Below are positions 19,256-31,994 of a stretch of 64,000 bases of DNA, one piece after another. The DNA is taken from contig CM068386.1 of NCBI GenBank assembly GCA_034770075.1, positions 39,427,990 through 39,491,989 on the forward strand. The letters are read 5' to 3'. How positions within the stretch are numbered: position 1 is the stretch's first letter; each line of letters begins with the position of its first letter. The notes under the pieces are model-generated. The model was not told where the DNA came from. It worked only from the letters and a program-made list of their open reading frames with translations, and searched no databases. Made by a program: the position numbers and the translations under genes. Source of the stretch: Aralia elata (taxonomy: Eukaryota; Streptophyta; Magnoliopsida; Apiales; Araliaceae).

Positions 19256-21343
19256 TGTCGACGCCGGGTTCTCGCTTTCTCGTCTCCTTAGTCTTTTCCA
19301 ATTTTAGCCTTTTGATTTAGATGACGTTTGGAAAAGGTCGGCATTGATGTCGACGGGGTTTTGAAAGATTGCGTTTTATGATGAGCCAATTAACCAGAGT
19401 CGCCAGTTGGTATATTTGAAATGGATGTACCAACTCATCCGAGTTTTCGTTTTTTTTTATAAATCGCTGGCTCATGTATGACTCCGAATTAATTGGTCTG
19501 CGAATCGAGATTCATGGAGTTCGGGGGCTTGTTTAAGTGAGGGGAAGGTGTTAGGCATCCCTCGACTTCCGTGAAATACGGTTACCGCAATCTTAATGCT
19601 TTCCTATCCTTTAATTCATGAATATGTGTATGTAGGTGCTGCGCGTGTGTGTGTGTGTGCCTATGTGAATGTTGTGGTGAGTTTGTATGAAAGAGTCATT
19701 TGGATTTTAGGGAAAATCGTGTTTTAATTTGAGTATGCTTCGGAATGTCTTTTCGGTATACCCGAGAAGGCTTTATTCTTTATGAGAAAGGTTTGATTTT
19801 AATTATCAAAACTATGAGATTTTCGTTAAGTGTCGTTTTAACAAAACAAGAGTTTTTAAAACCTTCGTCAAAATAGGAATCGAGATCTATACATTGCTTT
19901 CATAAAATGATGGGCAATTTCTAGGATCTCTTTCACCCTATGCACAAAGATTTAATAAAACGTCAATTATTTATAAAATCATTTCGTGTGTTGTTTTGGA
20001 AAACGATTTTTCTTTAGCTTTCTCGTTAGATATGAATCGACATTTCATTAACATTTCTCAAATTTTAACCTCGTGATTCTAATATCCTACTTTGATTGAT
20101 TTTATGAAAATCTTATCATTTAGCTTTGAAATCAATTTCGTGTCATAATTCAAATCGAACATAAACACGCGTCGGGCTATTCATGGGCATGTAAGCCATC
20201 AAAATATCCCCGAACGCCAACAATCACAAATTTCACTATTTCGGGGCCTTAAGCACGATTCTCGCCTTAGCGTCGTTTTAAGGCCCAACGATTACATATT
20301 TACAATGAGAACTACGTCATCTCTACTTCTTACACCAAGATATGTCCATCATCGGATTGGGACCCCGGGGTCGCTTTCCTAGGCTCACAACCAAGTATCC
20401 ACAAAACAATCGGATATTACAAGAAAATAAACCAACCCGGATAATCTAACAATACCAAGGCATCCTAAAACAACGATTTAAAGGAATTGATACCAAACAT
20501 AACACCTTAAAACAAACAAAGAAATTAATGAACGAATATCATCGGGTTATTAGGAAGAGTTTCATTCCGATGGAAACTTCACTCACAATCCCTAATTCAT
20601 TGTTCAATCAATAAATTACATGAAAAATTACATCTAATTTGATCAAATGATATGATAGAAATTGATACCACAAAAGAGATTTCACCTTGCAATTGATATC
20701 CAAATGGATGTAAACTTGATGTATTTGAATTGAATAAGGAGTGTATTGATACAATCAAAATCAAAAGAATTGAACTCTCTCCTTTTTTCTCTCTTTTCTT
20801 CCTATTTGATTGCAAAATTTCCTCTTTTTCCTCTCAATTTCCGATCTTTTGCTGCTGTTTTCCGCTGGGAATTCTTCCTCTTTCCCAAAATTCGCTGAAC
20901 CCCTGTATGCTGCCCGAAGCGGCTTAAATAGGCTGGCCAGAGCCAGCCGCAGATCTATCTACGGCTGGCCGCAGATAGATCTGCGGCTGGCCAGCTGGCA
21001 CGCCTCCCATCGCACTCAGCTGGTAGTGCTGATTTCCCGGTTTTCGTGCTGGCGCACCCACTTGGCCGCAGATCTATCCGCGGCTGGCGGGCTTGACTTT
21101 CTCGATTTTCGTGCCACGCCTCGATTTTCGTACCGCAACGTCGGTTTTCGCTGACAGGCTCGTATTCCGCAGTCCGGGAATTTCCGGGAGACGTGCCACC
21201 TCATTCGGAAGTGCCTGCCTTGGACGGTCATGCTGTCACGTCGACTTGGGCTGCCCAAATCATTGCGGCGGTGCCGGGCGCTCGCCCTTGTGCCCGCTCC
21301 TTTGCTTCCGCAAGCCGGTTCAATTGTCGATTTCGCCCTCCTG
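19256..21343 (-). repeat. 5' LTR of B1, missing its outer 41 bp
   Basis: Starts TGTCGACG on the + strand at 19256 and matches 3263-5354 with a few small indels, for example GTGCGCGCG against GTGCTGCGCG. It stops at CCTCCTG (21343), where the 3' LTR continues for 41 more bases to TCTACA. At that point it is joined to the second copy of the 452-bp F2 segment. Loss of the LTR's sense-strand 5' end removes the start of U3. Confidence 0.9.
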
Positions 21344-21795
21344 TTTATGATAAATGTTACAATTTTGGACTGTTTTGGACTCTTTAAAAATAGTAAACGA
21401 AATTGAAAAATTGCAGGAAAAATATATTATCACTAAACTATCATATACTGATATTTTTTAGAAAATAAAAATTTTATAAGCTGTTTTGATATTTTTCATG
21501 CATATGTTTAAGTTAAGAATAAAAGAGAAATTTGAGTTATGTTAAGTTGAAAAATGTGTAAATGTGATTTTATTGCTTAATGACCTTTAATATGATATAT
21601 TAAGATTTTATATGGGTAATTTGGTCATTTTAATAAAATGTTATGTGTATGGCAAAATATGTATGTTAACTAAATTAAATAGCAAGGATAAACAATTAAA
21701 TTAAATTGTTTATGAGTTTAATAAATGATTAAAATATTATTAAATAATTAATAATATTAGATTAAAATATTATTAATATAAATTAATAATATTAG
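21344..21795 (+). repeat. 452-bp direct repeat, right copy, containing an uninterrupted B1 target site
   Basis: Same length as 2811-3262 and identical where compared. Unlike the left copy, it continues through ATTAG (21791-21795) straight into F2 sequence, so it looks like an allele that never received B1. Confidence 0.9.
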
Positions 21796-22345
21796 ATTAA
21801 AATATTAATAAATAATTAATAATATTATATTAAAGCATTAATAAATGATTAAAATATTATTAAGTGACTAATAACATTAGATTAAAATATTATTAAATTA
21901 TTAATAATATTAGATTAAAATATTATTAAATTATTAATAATATTAGATTAAAGTATTATTAAATGATTAAAAATATTCAAAATAAAATAAAATATTATTA
22001 AAATGGATAATAATATTAGAATAATAATATTAGTGAGTGAATAAAATATTATTAAATAGTTAATAATATTAGAAAAGGAATAAAATATTATTAAATGATT
22101 GATAATATTAGTAAATGATTAAAATATTATTAAATAATTAATAATATTATTAATTAAATAAAATATTATTAAAAGGTTAATAATATTAGTAATTGAATAA
22201 AAAAAATATTATTAAATAATAATAATATTAGATAAATATTTAAAATATGATTAAAAGGATTAATAACATTAGTAAGGGATTAAAAATATTATTAAATAAT
22301 TAATAATATAAGGAAGTAAATAAAATATTATTAAATGACTAATAA
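21780..22345. repeat. AT-rich interspersed array of AATATTATTAA / TTAATAATATT palindromes
   Basis: The pair AATATTATTAAA…TTAATAATATTAG recurs about every 30-65 bp for more than 500 bp, giving many small inverted repeats. It lies inside the F2 LTR. Comparable AT-rich arrays (TTAATTATTATTTAATATT) occupy about 25480-26700, 34850-36080 and 56420-57130 in the A-family LTRs. Confidence 0.7.
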
Positions 22346-23510
22346 TAATAGACAAGCGTTTAAGATGATGATTATGTGATAGCAAAATTATCAAGGGATG
22401 ATAACATTACTAATAATTTAATGTAATATTTAGTATTTATTTGTGTGACTAAATGTTAGATAATATGTTATGAGAATAGTAGTACGATGAATGAATATAT
22501 GATATGCTAATTGAAAGATCAATGATAGGTCTTTTCAAAGGAAGTTTAATTAAATTGCGTAGCAGTAGTCCGCAGACGAGGCAAGTTTCCTAACTCAAAC
22601 TTGAGTTATTATTTTTCAAGCATGTTAGTGGATAATTATTGTTGATTATTCCACATCTATAATGATTATTGGTATTCGCACTTGGTGCAATTGATTTCCT
22701 GTTCTATTATTTGAATTGTGAAATAATTAAAGTTCTTTTATTCATGAACTATTTATGAGCTATAGGTCTTAGCTAGTTGTATCAGCTAGACCGAATATGT
22801 TTAAATTTGTTAGTTCAAATATGTTTTAAAAGCTGTTCCAAACCAATTGTTGGTAAGGACTTTTAGACTGAGAAAAAGAACAATTTTCACTAAGGCTTTA
22901 TATCGGAAAACGATTATATGCCCGTTTGCTTAAGTGTTCTGCATATTCACCGGGTATGAAAGGCTGATCCCCTTGATTACCAAAACTTATTAAGAGGTGA
23001 TATACCTCCGTACTTGTTCATGGTCATTGCCGACCACCTAGTATTATTTATTCAATTATTCAATTATTGAAACTTGATTCATGTTCTTTCATAATCATTA
23101 TTTATTGTTGATAATTCAAAGTCTTATTCTTTTTCAATCATGATATATTATTCTTGTATTTAAACTTGCTGAGCGAATTAGTTGCTTACTCTTGCTGTAT
23201 CATGATATTATTTCAGTTAAGCCCGAATGTTCAAAGAAGAAAGACAAAGGCAAGGGCAAAGTCCAAGAATAGTTTATTATGAACGTCTAATTATTAAGTT
23301 ATCTGATGTAATTTATTATGTAAACCTTTTTGTATTATTAAGGGTATGTTTTAAGTTAAGGTTATTAGACCTTGGGAATTTGATGTAGAACCTTATGTAA
23401 TGAAAAATTTATGTTTATTTATTCCACTTAGAGTATAGAATATGTATGAAGATGATGGATCGTGAGCACCAAATGCCGAAGTTATGGAACCCGAATTTGG
23501 GGGCGTCACA

Positions 23511-24331
23511 GGCACATTTTGTTATAGGCGTTTGTCTTTTGGCCTCACCAATACTGGTGCTACCTATCAAAGAGCAATGATGGCCTTATTCAATGACATG
23601 ATGCACAAAGAAATCGAGGTCTATGTAGACGACATCATTGTCAAATCAAAAAAGGAGGAAGAGCACGCAGTTCACTTACAGAAGTTGTTTGACCGACTAC
23701 GCAAATATGATCTGAAATTGAACCCCGCGAAATACGCCTTCGGCGTCAAGTCGGGAAAGCTTTTGGGATTTCTCGTTAGCAACCGGGGCATCGAGATAGA
23801 CCCTGCCAAAATAAAGGCCTTTACTGAAATGCCAGCGCCGCAAACCGAAAAGAAAATACGGGGATTCTTCGGAAGAATCAATTTCATCAGTCGATTCATA
23901 TCCCAATTGACAACGACTTACGGGCCAATCTTCAAGTTGCTTAGGAAGAGTTCCTCTGGGAAATGGAACGAAGAATGCCAAAAAGCCTTTCGCATCATTA
24001 AACGACAATTGATAAAAACACCTGTTCTGGTACCATCGAAGGATATAATTCCTCTATTTATGTACATCTCTGTCAACCCCCATGCTATGGGATGCATGCC
24101 AGGACAGAAGGACAACATGGGCAAGGAAAGAGCCATATATTACTTGAGCAAGAGGTTCAGTAGTTGCGAACAAAACTATTCAATGATCGAGAAAACCTAT
24201 TGTGCATTAGCATGGGCCGCTGTGAGACCACAACATTACCTGCATGACCACACACATGGATCCTCTGAAATATATTTTCGACCGAATGATGCTAAATTAT
24301 CGATTATCAAGATGGTAGTTAATCCTCCAAC
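23511..24331 (+). pseudogene. Tat RT-RNase H fragment (B2, left piece)
   Basis: The frame encodes RT from the GTFCYRRLSFGLTNTG segment through YVDDIIVKSK, the thumb (GFFGRINFISRFISQL) and the first RNase H (IYYLSKRFSSCEQNY), equivalent to B1 14400-13560. It begins abruptly after the F2 LTR and ends at CCAAC (24327-24331), where Tekay element A1 is inserted. The continuation of the same gene, starting with the duplicated CCAAC, is on the other strand at 33200-32507 because of a later inversion. Confidence 0.9.
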
Positions 24332-27300
24332 TGTGACGCCCCTAAATTCGGGTCTCCAAATACCCGGATCTGGTCATCACGATCCAATACAAACATTCAC
24401 CTTTAACAACATATGGTAACTAAAATGCGGAATATAATAAACATACGTTGTTCATTACAAAGGTGTTACTAGTCCCAGAATACAAAAAAACCTTAAACAC
24501 TTACACAAATCCATACCCTAAATAAAAGTTAGGGTTTAAATTACATTAACAGTAATTAACTATACGTAAATTTAAAATCTGCTACATGAAGTCTATTACT
24601 TCATCTTTTCTTTTCCTTTGTTCTTCCCTGACGCCTCGGGTTTAGCTGCAATAAAGTCATGATATAGCAAGAATGAGCAACGAGTTTGCTCAGCAAGTTT
24701 AAAGTACAACAATAAGGATATATCATGATGAAGGGAATATAGAAAGAGAATTCGACAATTATCGGAAGCAAGGACAATAAATGCTTTTTAGAACAATTGA
24801 TAGTCAAGTAGACTTTGAACAATAACTTCCAAAGGAGTCAATAGCTGGTTGACCCTCTGGTTACTGACTACAGAATAAGTACTTGAGGGGATCAGCCTCG
24901 CGTACGCTATGTATATGCATAACATTTAACTCTGCTATTTGTACCTTATTTACGGTACATGGGGTACTCCCCTATAATAAAATGGGTGTTCATTCAATCT
25001 AAGAATCCTTACCATTGATTGGTTCGGATAGCTTTTATAAATTCTTACATACGTGCCTGACCGAGACAAGGGTTCAGACTTAATCATGAATAGTTCGTGA
25101 ATTTCAGAACTTAAATAATTATACGAATTCAAATGCACAAGTGCGAATGCCAATGAATACATAGATGTGGAATAATTTTAAAAGTAATTAGACCACTTAA
25201 AGCATGCTTGGAGATAAGATTCAAGCTTAAAGAATAACTTGCAATAATATATACCTTTTGCACGAATTAAAAATAATGCATAAGATTTAGAAATATTGCT
25301 CAATGTAAAAAATTGGGTAAGATAGAACTTGCATTCAATATACTGAAAGAATGAAGTTAGGGAACTTGCCTGTTTGCTCAGCTACAGATAAAATTTAGCT
25401 TTAATTAATTGATCTTGAGTGACCTATCATTGGATAAAGTCGACTGGTCAATTAATATGGCATGGTTGTATATTGGCACACCTTACTATACCATTTACTT
25501 ATCAGGTAAAAATTCACCATCTACATTTAATTACTACTTAACATTAGCTAAACAGAAATTAATTAATAATCTTTAGCTATTAAAATGATGGTGGCTAATC
25601 ATGATGACTATTCTTCGATTACTCAGATTTATTACTCTTATCGGTCTCTAAGTATGGGTTAATAATCCTTATTTATTATTTATAAAATAAATAATAAATT
25701 TATCATGGTTTAATAGCAACTAAATAATAGCTGATCACTTATCTAATTTCATTGTGCTTAATTACTATTTACCTTGAGGGTAATTGAGTAATTATTAACC
25801 TTGTTCCTTATTCAACATTAATTACTTACTGTATTAATTCCACACACACTTAATTATTATTTAATATTACTTAAATAATCCTTAAGTATTTATCATCTTT
25901 ATTTAGTAAGGGCCAAAAATAAATAATTAACTTATTAATCCCCCTCATACTTAATCATTATTTCATTAATGATTAAGTAGTTGTTATCCTTATTAGCTTT
26001 ATTCATACCTAATTATTATTAGTTAATAATTAGATATTTATTATCTTTATTTATTTATTTATTTATTTATTTATTAAATAATAATTATTTTATTACCATT
26101 ATTTATTATCCTTATTAAATCATAAATAATTAATTTACTCATTTATTCATATTTAATTATTATTTAATATCGATCAAACAATAATTAAATATTTATTATC
26201 TTTATTTATTATTTATTGGGAAATAATAAATAATTATTTATTAACTTTATCCATACTTAATTATTATTTAATATTCATTAAATAATAATTAAATAAACTT
26301 ACCTCATACTTGATTATTGCTTAATATTAGTTAAGCGATAATCAAATATCTATTAGCTTCATTTATTATTTAATAATAAACAGTTAATTTATTAACCTTG
26401 TTCATACTTAATTATTATTTAACAATAATTAAGTATGTATTATCTTTATTTATTACCAAATAAATAATTATTAATTTTATTATTTATCGAGTAATAACTA
26501 ACTATCTTTATTTAATAATTATTTATTACCTTTTTGTTTAATATAAATTAAGTAATAATTAAATATTTATTATTTAATGTCGAATAATAAATTTATAACT
26601 TTTATTTGTACTTAATTATTATTAATAGAATAATAACTTAGATATTCATTATCTTTGTTTAGTATTTATTAATACATAATAAAAATTATTTTATTATTGT
26701 TACTAGTTTCTATGAAAAGCCAAAGGTTAATTTATACATGAACCACATTGTTGACAGACAGTTAATACCAAAATGAAACAGTCTCTTTTCTTTGGCAATA
26801 CAACAAACACATGTTGGGCATCCTAACTTCGACCTTAGCTTAGATAACGCAGCCTGAACCATCTTAAGGTCCTTCAATTAACAGAATCCCAACAATGAAC
26901 CATACAAACCAAAAATAACACAGTCCAATACCAGATTCTTATTCAAAATGACCCAACACAATACAATGAAATGTATATTATAACCAACACTGTCGGCAAT
27001 ACCAACCCAACAAGAACAACCCAAAATAGCAACAGAAATTCAGTAAAATCAAACAAGGATTATCACAATCCAATACCCGGTTTTTAAACCCAAAAACTAT
27101 AATACAATGTCTGATTTTTAACCCAAGGCACTTGCAATAACATACTGTTATACCAGGAATGGCCTAAATCAAACCAAACTATTACAGAAATTTAACAACC
27201 TATCACAGTTGCTTAATACCTTGATTTCGTTCAATTGGCTGCCTTCCTTCTTCTTCCAAAGTATGATACCCAGCTGGACATTCAACGGTTAATTTCCCTG

Positions 27301-28352
27301 ACCCTCACTCTACTTTCGAACCCTAATTTGCATATATTTTGCTCCTAATTTGGGACTCACAAGAACAAAGGAAAAATCGGCAGCTTTGGTCTAGTGGGTG
27401 GGCTGCAATTTATAGAGGGATTTTTACACTACTTATTTGGACAATACCCTTAATGGCTGGTCAATGACCGACGGTAGAGAGAGGGGCAACGATCGGTCGT
27501 CCCCATTAATCACCCAGCTAGCACCGGTCGGCACCCTCGAGCCGTGCGTCTCCACCGGTCGTGTCGCCGGATTTCTGGGACCGTTGGTCCTTGCCGCGCT
27601 TGCTCGGTCGTCGACGCTTTTTCCCCCTTCGACCGCTGGTTGCTTCGTGCGGTCGCCGGCGCACGCTTGGCGTCACTTCCTCTAGTCACCTGCTCACGTT
27701 CCGACCGATTGATTGAGGGCTTGGGTTTGATTTGAGGGGCTAAGTCTAGGGCTAGAATCTTCCCCCCCTCCTTGCTCGGCTTACCCTTCTCTTCTTCTCC
27801 CGTTCCTGCTAGGTCTGATAGATCCCCCAAATTTCATTTGATTTGGCCTGAAGCTCTGATTAGCCCCAAATCAGATAGGAAACGGTTCAACCCGTTCGCA
27901 ATGGTTCGACCCGGTCGGAATAACAAGAAATGGGCTCACCCAAATGGAGTTGGGCCGGCTGATTTAAATAAAAGTGGCCCAATAGGAAAGATAAAAGAAA
28001 ATTGGGCTTTGCCCAATTAAAATTTGGGTCAAAAGAAAATAGCCCAACTTGTTTATTAAAATTATTAACATTATGCTCCTGATTTTAAATCGAATTAAAT
28101 AATTAAATTAATTAATTATTTATAATATTTATCTCAACAATAATTCTTCATGCGAATTGTTTAGATCCGATAATAGTAAAATAAATTAATTTTTCCCAAT
28201 TTTCTTGCAATTAAAAGTTAGGATTAATTTATAGATTTGAATATTACTACTTACATGGATCCAATTAAATTTATAAAATTATATAAAATGAATTTATTTA
28301 TATATAAAAAAAAATGAATTCGATACAATGTTTAAAATTCCTGGACATTACA
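24332..28352 (-). mobile_element. 3' LTR of Tekay chromovirus A1
   Basis: It reads TGTGACGCCCC…GGACATTACA on + (sense TGTAATGTCC…GTCACA), 4021 bp. It matches 33201-37239 on the opposite strand with scattered differences. It has a very AT-rich middle (25480-26700) and a GC-rich island at 27430-27700 whose overlapping ORFs on both strands are not genes. The flank CCAAC at 24327-24331 is one half of the target duplication. Confidence 0.93.
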
Positions 28353-28367
28353 TCCTCTCTCCCTTAT
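28353..28367 (-). other. Polypurine tract of A1
   Basis: On the minus strand ATAAGGGAGAGAGGA lies directly before the 3' LTR start TGTAATGTCC. It is the expected plus-strand primer site. Confidence 0.8.
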
Positions 28368-28399
28368 AAAAATTCCGTCCTCGGAATTTCGATCTAAGG

Positions 28400-29935
28400 T
28401 TACTCGAATAACTGAGGATAATTTGCTCTCATCTTCTCTTCGAGTTCCCACGTAGCTTCTTCCACCGCGTGGTTTCTCCAGAGAACCTTAACAGAATGAA
28501 TGATTTTATTTCTTAGCTGTTGTTCTTTCCTATCAAGTATTTGGACAGGAATCTCCTCGTACGATAAGTCCTTCTCGACTTGAATTGGCTCATAGGAAAT
28601 AACATGTTTGTAATCTGGCTTATACGGACGCAACACTGATACATGAAACACGTTGTGAATGTGCTCAAGTTCAGGAGGTAATGCTACCTCGTACGCTACT
28701 TCGCCGATCCGCCTCAAAATCTCGAACGGTCCTATGAACCTAGGGCTCAATTTACCCTTCTTCCCAAAACGGATCTTCCCTTTCCAGGGAGATACCTTCA
28801 AAAACACAAAGCCACCAACTTCAAAGTCTCGTTTCTGACGATGTAAGTCGGCATATTTCTTCTGACGATCATGGGCTGCTACTAACCGCTGTCTTATTAC
28901 TCTAATGATTTCCACGGTTTGTTGTACCATTTCTGGTCCCAACAATCTCCGTTCACCAACTTCATCCCAACACAATGGTGTTCGACACTTTCTTCCATAC
29001 AACGCTTCGTACGGTGGCATACCAATACTCGCGTGATAACTGTTGTTGTAAGCGAACTCTACTAATGGCAGGTGATCGTCCCAGTTGCCACCTAAATCCA
29101 TCACAACTGCCCGGAGCATGTCCTCTAGGGTCTGAATTGTTCGCTCACTCTGACCATCAGTCTGAGGATGATACGCCGTACTCATTCTCAACTGTGTTCC
29201 CAGTCTCTCCTGTAGACTTCTCCAAAAAATTGACGTGAAGCGCGGATCTCTGTCAGACAAAATAGAAACCGGCACCCCATGTCGCGATACTATCTCCTTT
29301 ACGTAGAGTTTCGCGAATTGCTCCAATTTGTACCTGATCTTGATTGGTAGAAAATGGGCAGACTTGGTCAAACGATCTACGATTACCCAGATGGCGTCTA
29401 GACCTTTTTGTGTTGTCGGGAGTCCCACCACAAAATCCATAGTGATGTGCTCCCACTTCCACTCGGGAATTTCCAAAGGTTGCAACAATCCGCTCGGCCG
29501 CTGGTGCTCTGCCTTGATCCTTTGACAAGTTAAACACCGGCTGACGAATTCGGCAACTTCCCCCTTCAGATGCGACCACCAATAATGCTGACGAAGATCT
29601 TGATACATCTTGGTGCTACCCGGATGTACCGAGAATCTCGTATTATGGGCCTCCTGCAAAATTTCTTCCCTTAAGTCTGGTACATAGGGTATCCAGATCC
29701 TTCCCTCGAATCTTAGCAGCCCTGTACTGTCAACTTTGAACTTCAACGTTTTTCCCTCCAATAGTTGTTTCTTAATACCAATGCATTCTTCATCAAACTC
29801 TTGAGCCTCCTTTATCTTATCCAGTAGAGTCGGGCCAACTGTCACGGTAAACAACTTGTCGTCCGTCTCCATTGGATACTTAACCTCCAGTTCCAGACGT
29901 TCGAAGTCCTTTATCAATTCCTCTCGAACTGTCAA
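28400..29935 (-). CDS. Tekay integrase with chromodomain (3' part of A1 pol)
   Basis: The open frame covers a zinc-binding HHCC region (HPGSTK…CLTCQRIK), the DDE core (TMDFVVGLP; SDRDPRF; TDGQSERTI), a GPY/F module (PRFIGPFEILRRIGEVAYEV) and a C-terminal chromodomain (YEEIPVQILDRK…VKVLWRNH…ATWELEE). The chromodomain is characteristic of chromoviruses and is thought to steer insertion to modified histones. The frame continues directly from the RT/RNase H frame through a single TAG at 29938-29936; there is no frameshift and no independent start, so this is one pol ORF with a nonsense codon. Confidence 0.93.
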   Translation of the reverse strand: MTVREELIKDFERLELEVKYPMETDDKLFTVTVGPTLLDKIKEAQEFDEECIGIKKQLLEGKTLKFKVDSTGLLRFEGRIWIPYVPDLREEILQEAHNTRFSVHPGSTKMYQDLRQHYWWSHLKGEVAEFVSRCLTCQRIKAEHQRPSGLLQPLEIPEWKWEHITMDFVVGLPTTQKGLDAIWVIVDRLTKSAHFLPIKIRYKLEQFAKLYVKEIVSRHGVPVSILSDRDPRFTSIFWRSLQERLGTQLRMSTAYHPQTDGQSERTIQTLEDMLRAVVMDLGGNWDDHLPLVEFAYNNSYHASIGMPPYEALYGRKCRTPLCWDEVGERRLLGPEMVQQTVEIIRVIRQRLVAAHDRQKKYADLHRQKRDFEVGGFVFLKVSPWKGKIRFGKKGKLSPRFIGPFEILRRIGEVAYEVALPPELEHIHNVFHVSVLRPYKPDYKHVISYEPIQVEKDLSYEEIPVQILDRKEQQLRNKIIHSVKVLWRNHAVEEATWELEEKMRANYPQLFE

Positions 29936-31994
29936 CTACATCAATTTCACCTTGCCTTTCCTGCTTAAGGCATCAGCCACTACATTTGCTTTGCCCGGAT
30001 GGTACAGAATTTCACAGTCGTAGTCTTTGATCAGTTCCAACCATCGGCGTTGCCTCATGTTTAGCTCCTTCTGAGTGAAAATATATTTCAGACTTTTGTG
30101 ATCTGTATATATCTCACACTTCTCCCCGTATAGGTAGTGCCTCCAAATCTTCAAGGCAAAAACTACCGCTGCTAATTCTAAGTCATGAGTCGGGTAACCC
30201 TTCTCATAGTCCTTCAGTTGACGTGATGCGTACGCCACTACCTTGCCGTGTTGCATCAGCACACAGCTAAGACCTTTGTGTGACGCATCGCTATACACTA
30301 CGAAACCCCCAGTGTTGTCGGGTAAGGTCAACACCGATGCTTGGCTGAGTCTCTTCTTCAGCTCCATAAAGCTTTCTTCACACTTCTCCGACCAAACGAA
30401 CTTAACTGTTTTCCTGGTGAGATTGGTCAATGGCCATGCTATCTTCGAGAAATCCTGTATAAATCTCCGATAATATCCTGCTAATCCCAAGAAACTCCGG
30501 ATCTCTGTTGGGGTCTTCGGTTGCTCCCAATTAATAACCGCTTCTACTTTTGCTGGGTCCACCGAAACACCATTTTTGTCGATGACGTGACCCAGAAATT
30601 GCACCCTCTGCAACCAAAACTCACACTTAGAAAACTTTGCATACAACTTCTCCTTTCTGAGAGCTTCCAATACAATCTTTAAATGTTCAGCATGCTCCTC
30701 CTCTGTTTCTAAATACACCAAGATGTCATCAATGAATACTACTATGAACTTGTCCAAGTACTGCTTGAACACTATGTTCATCATATCCATGAATGCTGCT
30801 GGTGCATTCGTCAATCCAAATGACATTACCAGAAACTCGAAGTGCCCATAACGAGTCCTGAATGCAGTCTTCGGAATATCTTCCTGCCTCACCTTAAGCT
30901 GATGATAGCCTGTTCTTAGGTCGATCTTTGAAAAGTATTTCGCTCCCTTAAGTTGATCAAACAGATCGTCAATCCTAGGAAGCGGATACCTATTCTTAAT
31001 CGTAACTTTGTTCAACTCCCGGTAGTCGATACAAAGTCGCATAGAACCATCTTTCTTCTTTACAAACAGAACTGGCGCTCCCCACGGGGACACGCTCGGC
31101 CTGATATAACCCTTGTCTAGCAGTTCCTGCAGTTGCACCATCAACTCTTTCATTTCTACAGGTGCCATTCGATACGGCGGCTTCGATATTGGTGCGGTTC
31201 CCGGTGCCAAATCGATAACGAACTCGGTTTCCCTGTCCGGCGGCAGTCCCGGAAGTTCATCGGGGAAGACATCAGCGAAATCCCTCACGATTGGTATTTG
31301 ACTCATCTCATCCCTGACCTGACGAGTATCAACCACATGGGCCAAATAACACACGCAACCTTTCTTAAGTAATCTCCTTGTTTGCATCATAGTAAGACAA
31401 CAAGATTGTCTTGGTGACTTACTGCCATAGAATACCACCTTCGACTTATTAGGAGTCTTTAGGTGTACACATTTCTTCTTACAATCAATAACTGCTCCGT
31501 GAATTGATAGCCAATCCATTCCCAGGATTATATCAAACTCTCCCAGTCGAATTGGTATCAAATCCACATTGAGCTTAAATCCTCGCAATTCAGCACAACA
31601 ATTCCTATGAATGCATTCTACGGGGATAATTTCCTTGTTTGCTACTTCTACGTTCATAGGGTGTTCTAACTTTTCACAAGGTAAATTTAACTGACTAGCA
31701 AATTCTTCGGAAACAAAAGAGCAAGTAGCACCCGAATCAAATAATACATAGGCATTTATATCATTGATTGGGATGATACATGACACCACGTCTTTGGATT
31801 CCATGGCATCCTGAATAGTCATATTGAACGTGCGGGCTGTCGGCCTGTTGGCTTGACTGGCTGGTGCCCCATAGCTCAGCCGGTTGTTATTCCCGTTGTT
31901 GTTATTGCTTCGGTTGCCACTCCCGGCGTCGCCCTTCCTCTTCGGGCAATCCTTGATCTGGTGGTCAAGTGATCCACAGGATTGACAATTAAAA
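29936..31994 (-). pseudogene. Tekay Gag zinc knuckle, protease, RT and RNase H (A1)
   Basis: In order: a CX2CX4HX4C zinc knuckle (CQSCGSLDHQIKDC), aspartic protease (YVLFDSGATCSF, with LGMDWLSIHG), RT (LCIDYRELNKV; catalytic VFIDDILVY with FIDD; thumb GHVIDKNG…FLGLAGYYRRFI) and RNase H (VVYSDASHKGL; YTDHKSLKYI; NVVADALSRK). The frame ends at TAG before integrase. The 5' end is artificial: upstream of about 31990 the sequence switches to Tat LTR because of an inversion. The rest of Gag is at 38690-39386 on the other strand. Confidence 0.92.

Larger units (their letters stand above)
3263..21343 (-). mobile_element. Tat/Ogre-type Ty3/gypsy retrotransposon B1 (nearly full length)
   Basis: The gag-pol genes run on the minus strand. 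The order in element sense is: 5' LTR 21343-19256, PBS 19253-19235, leader, gag-protease 18572-15288, intron 15291-15125, RT/RNase H, second RNase H, integrase ending 11646, two opposite-strand genes, tandem array, polypurine tract 5409-5396, 3' LTR 5395-3263. The second RNase H between the polymerase and integrase, the size of about 18 kb and the antisense ORFs are Tat-lineage traits. The LTRs look nearly identical except for small indels, which suggests recent insertion, but the 5' LTR lacks its outer 41 bp and pol carries at least four frameshifts. The copy cannot be autonomous. Confidence 0.92.
21344..23510 (+). mobile_element. Tekay-type LTR (F2), 3' part
   Basis: It ends CGAATTTGGGGGCGTCACA at 23510 and shares landmarks with A1's LTR: CTGAGCGAATTAGTTGC for CTGAGCAAACTCGTTGC near 23170, and a CAGTTAAGCCCGAA block followed by AAGAAAGACAAAGG near 23215. 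The 5' part is extremely AT-rich. It directly abuts a Tat RT fragment at 23511 with no PBS, so it is a solo or truncated LTR inserted in B2. No gene is present. Confidence 0.75.

Noticed and set aside
27437..27830. ORFs on both strands in the GC-rich LTR island (also 33531-34118)
   Set aside because: Low stop density from high GC; no domain, and they lie within LTRs.
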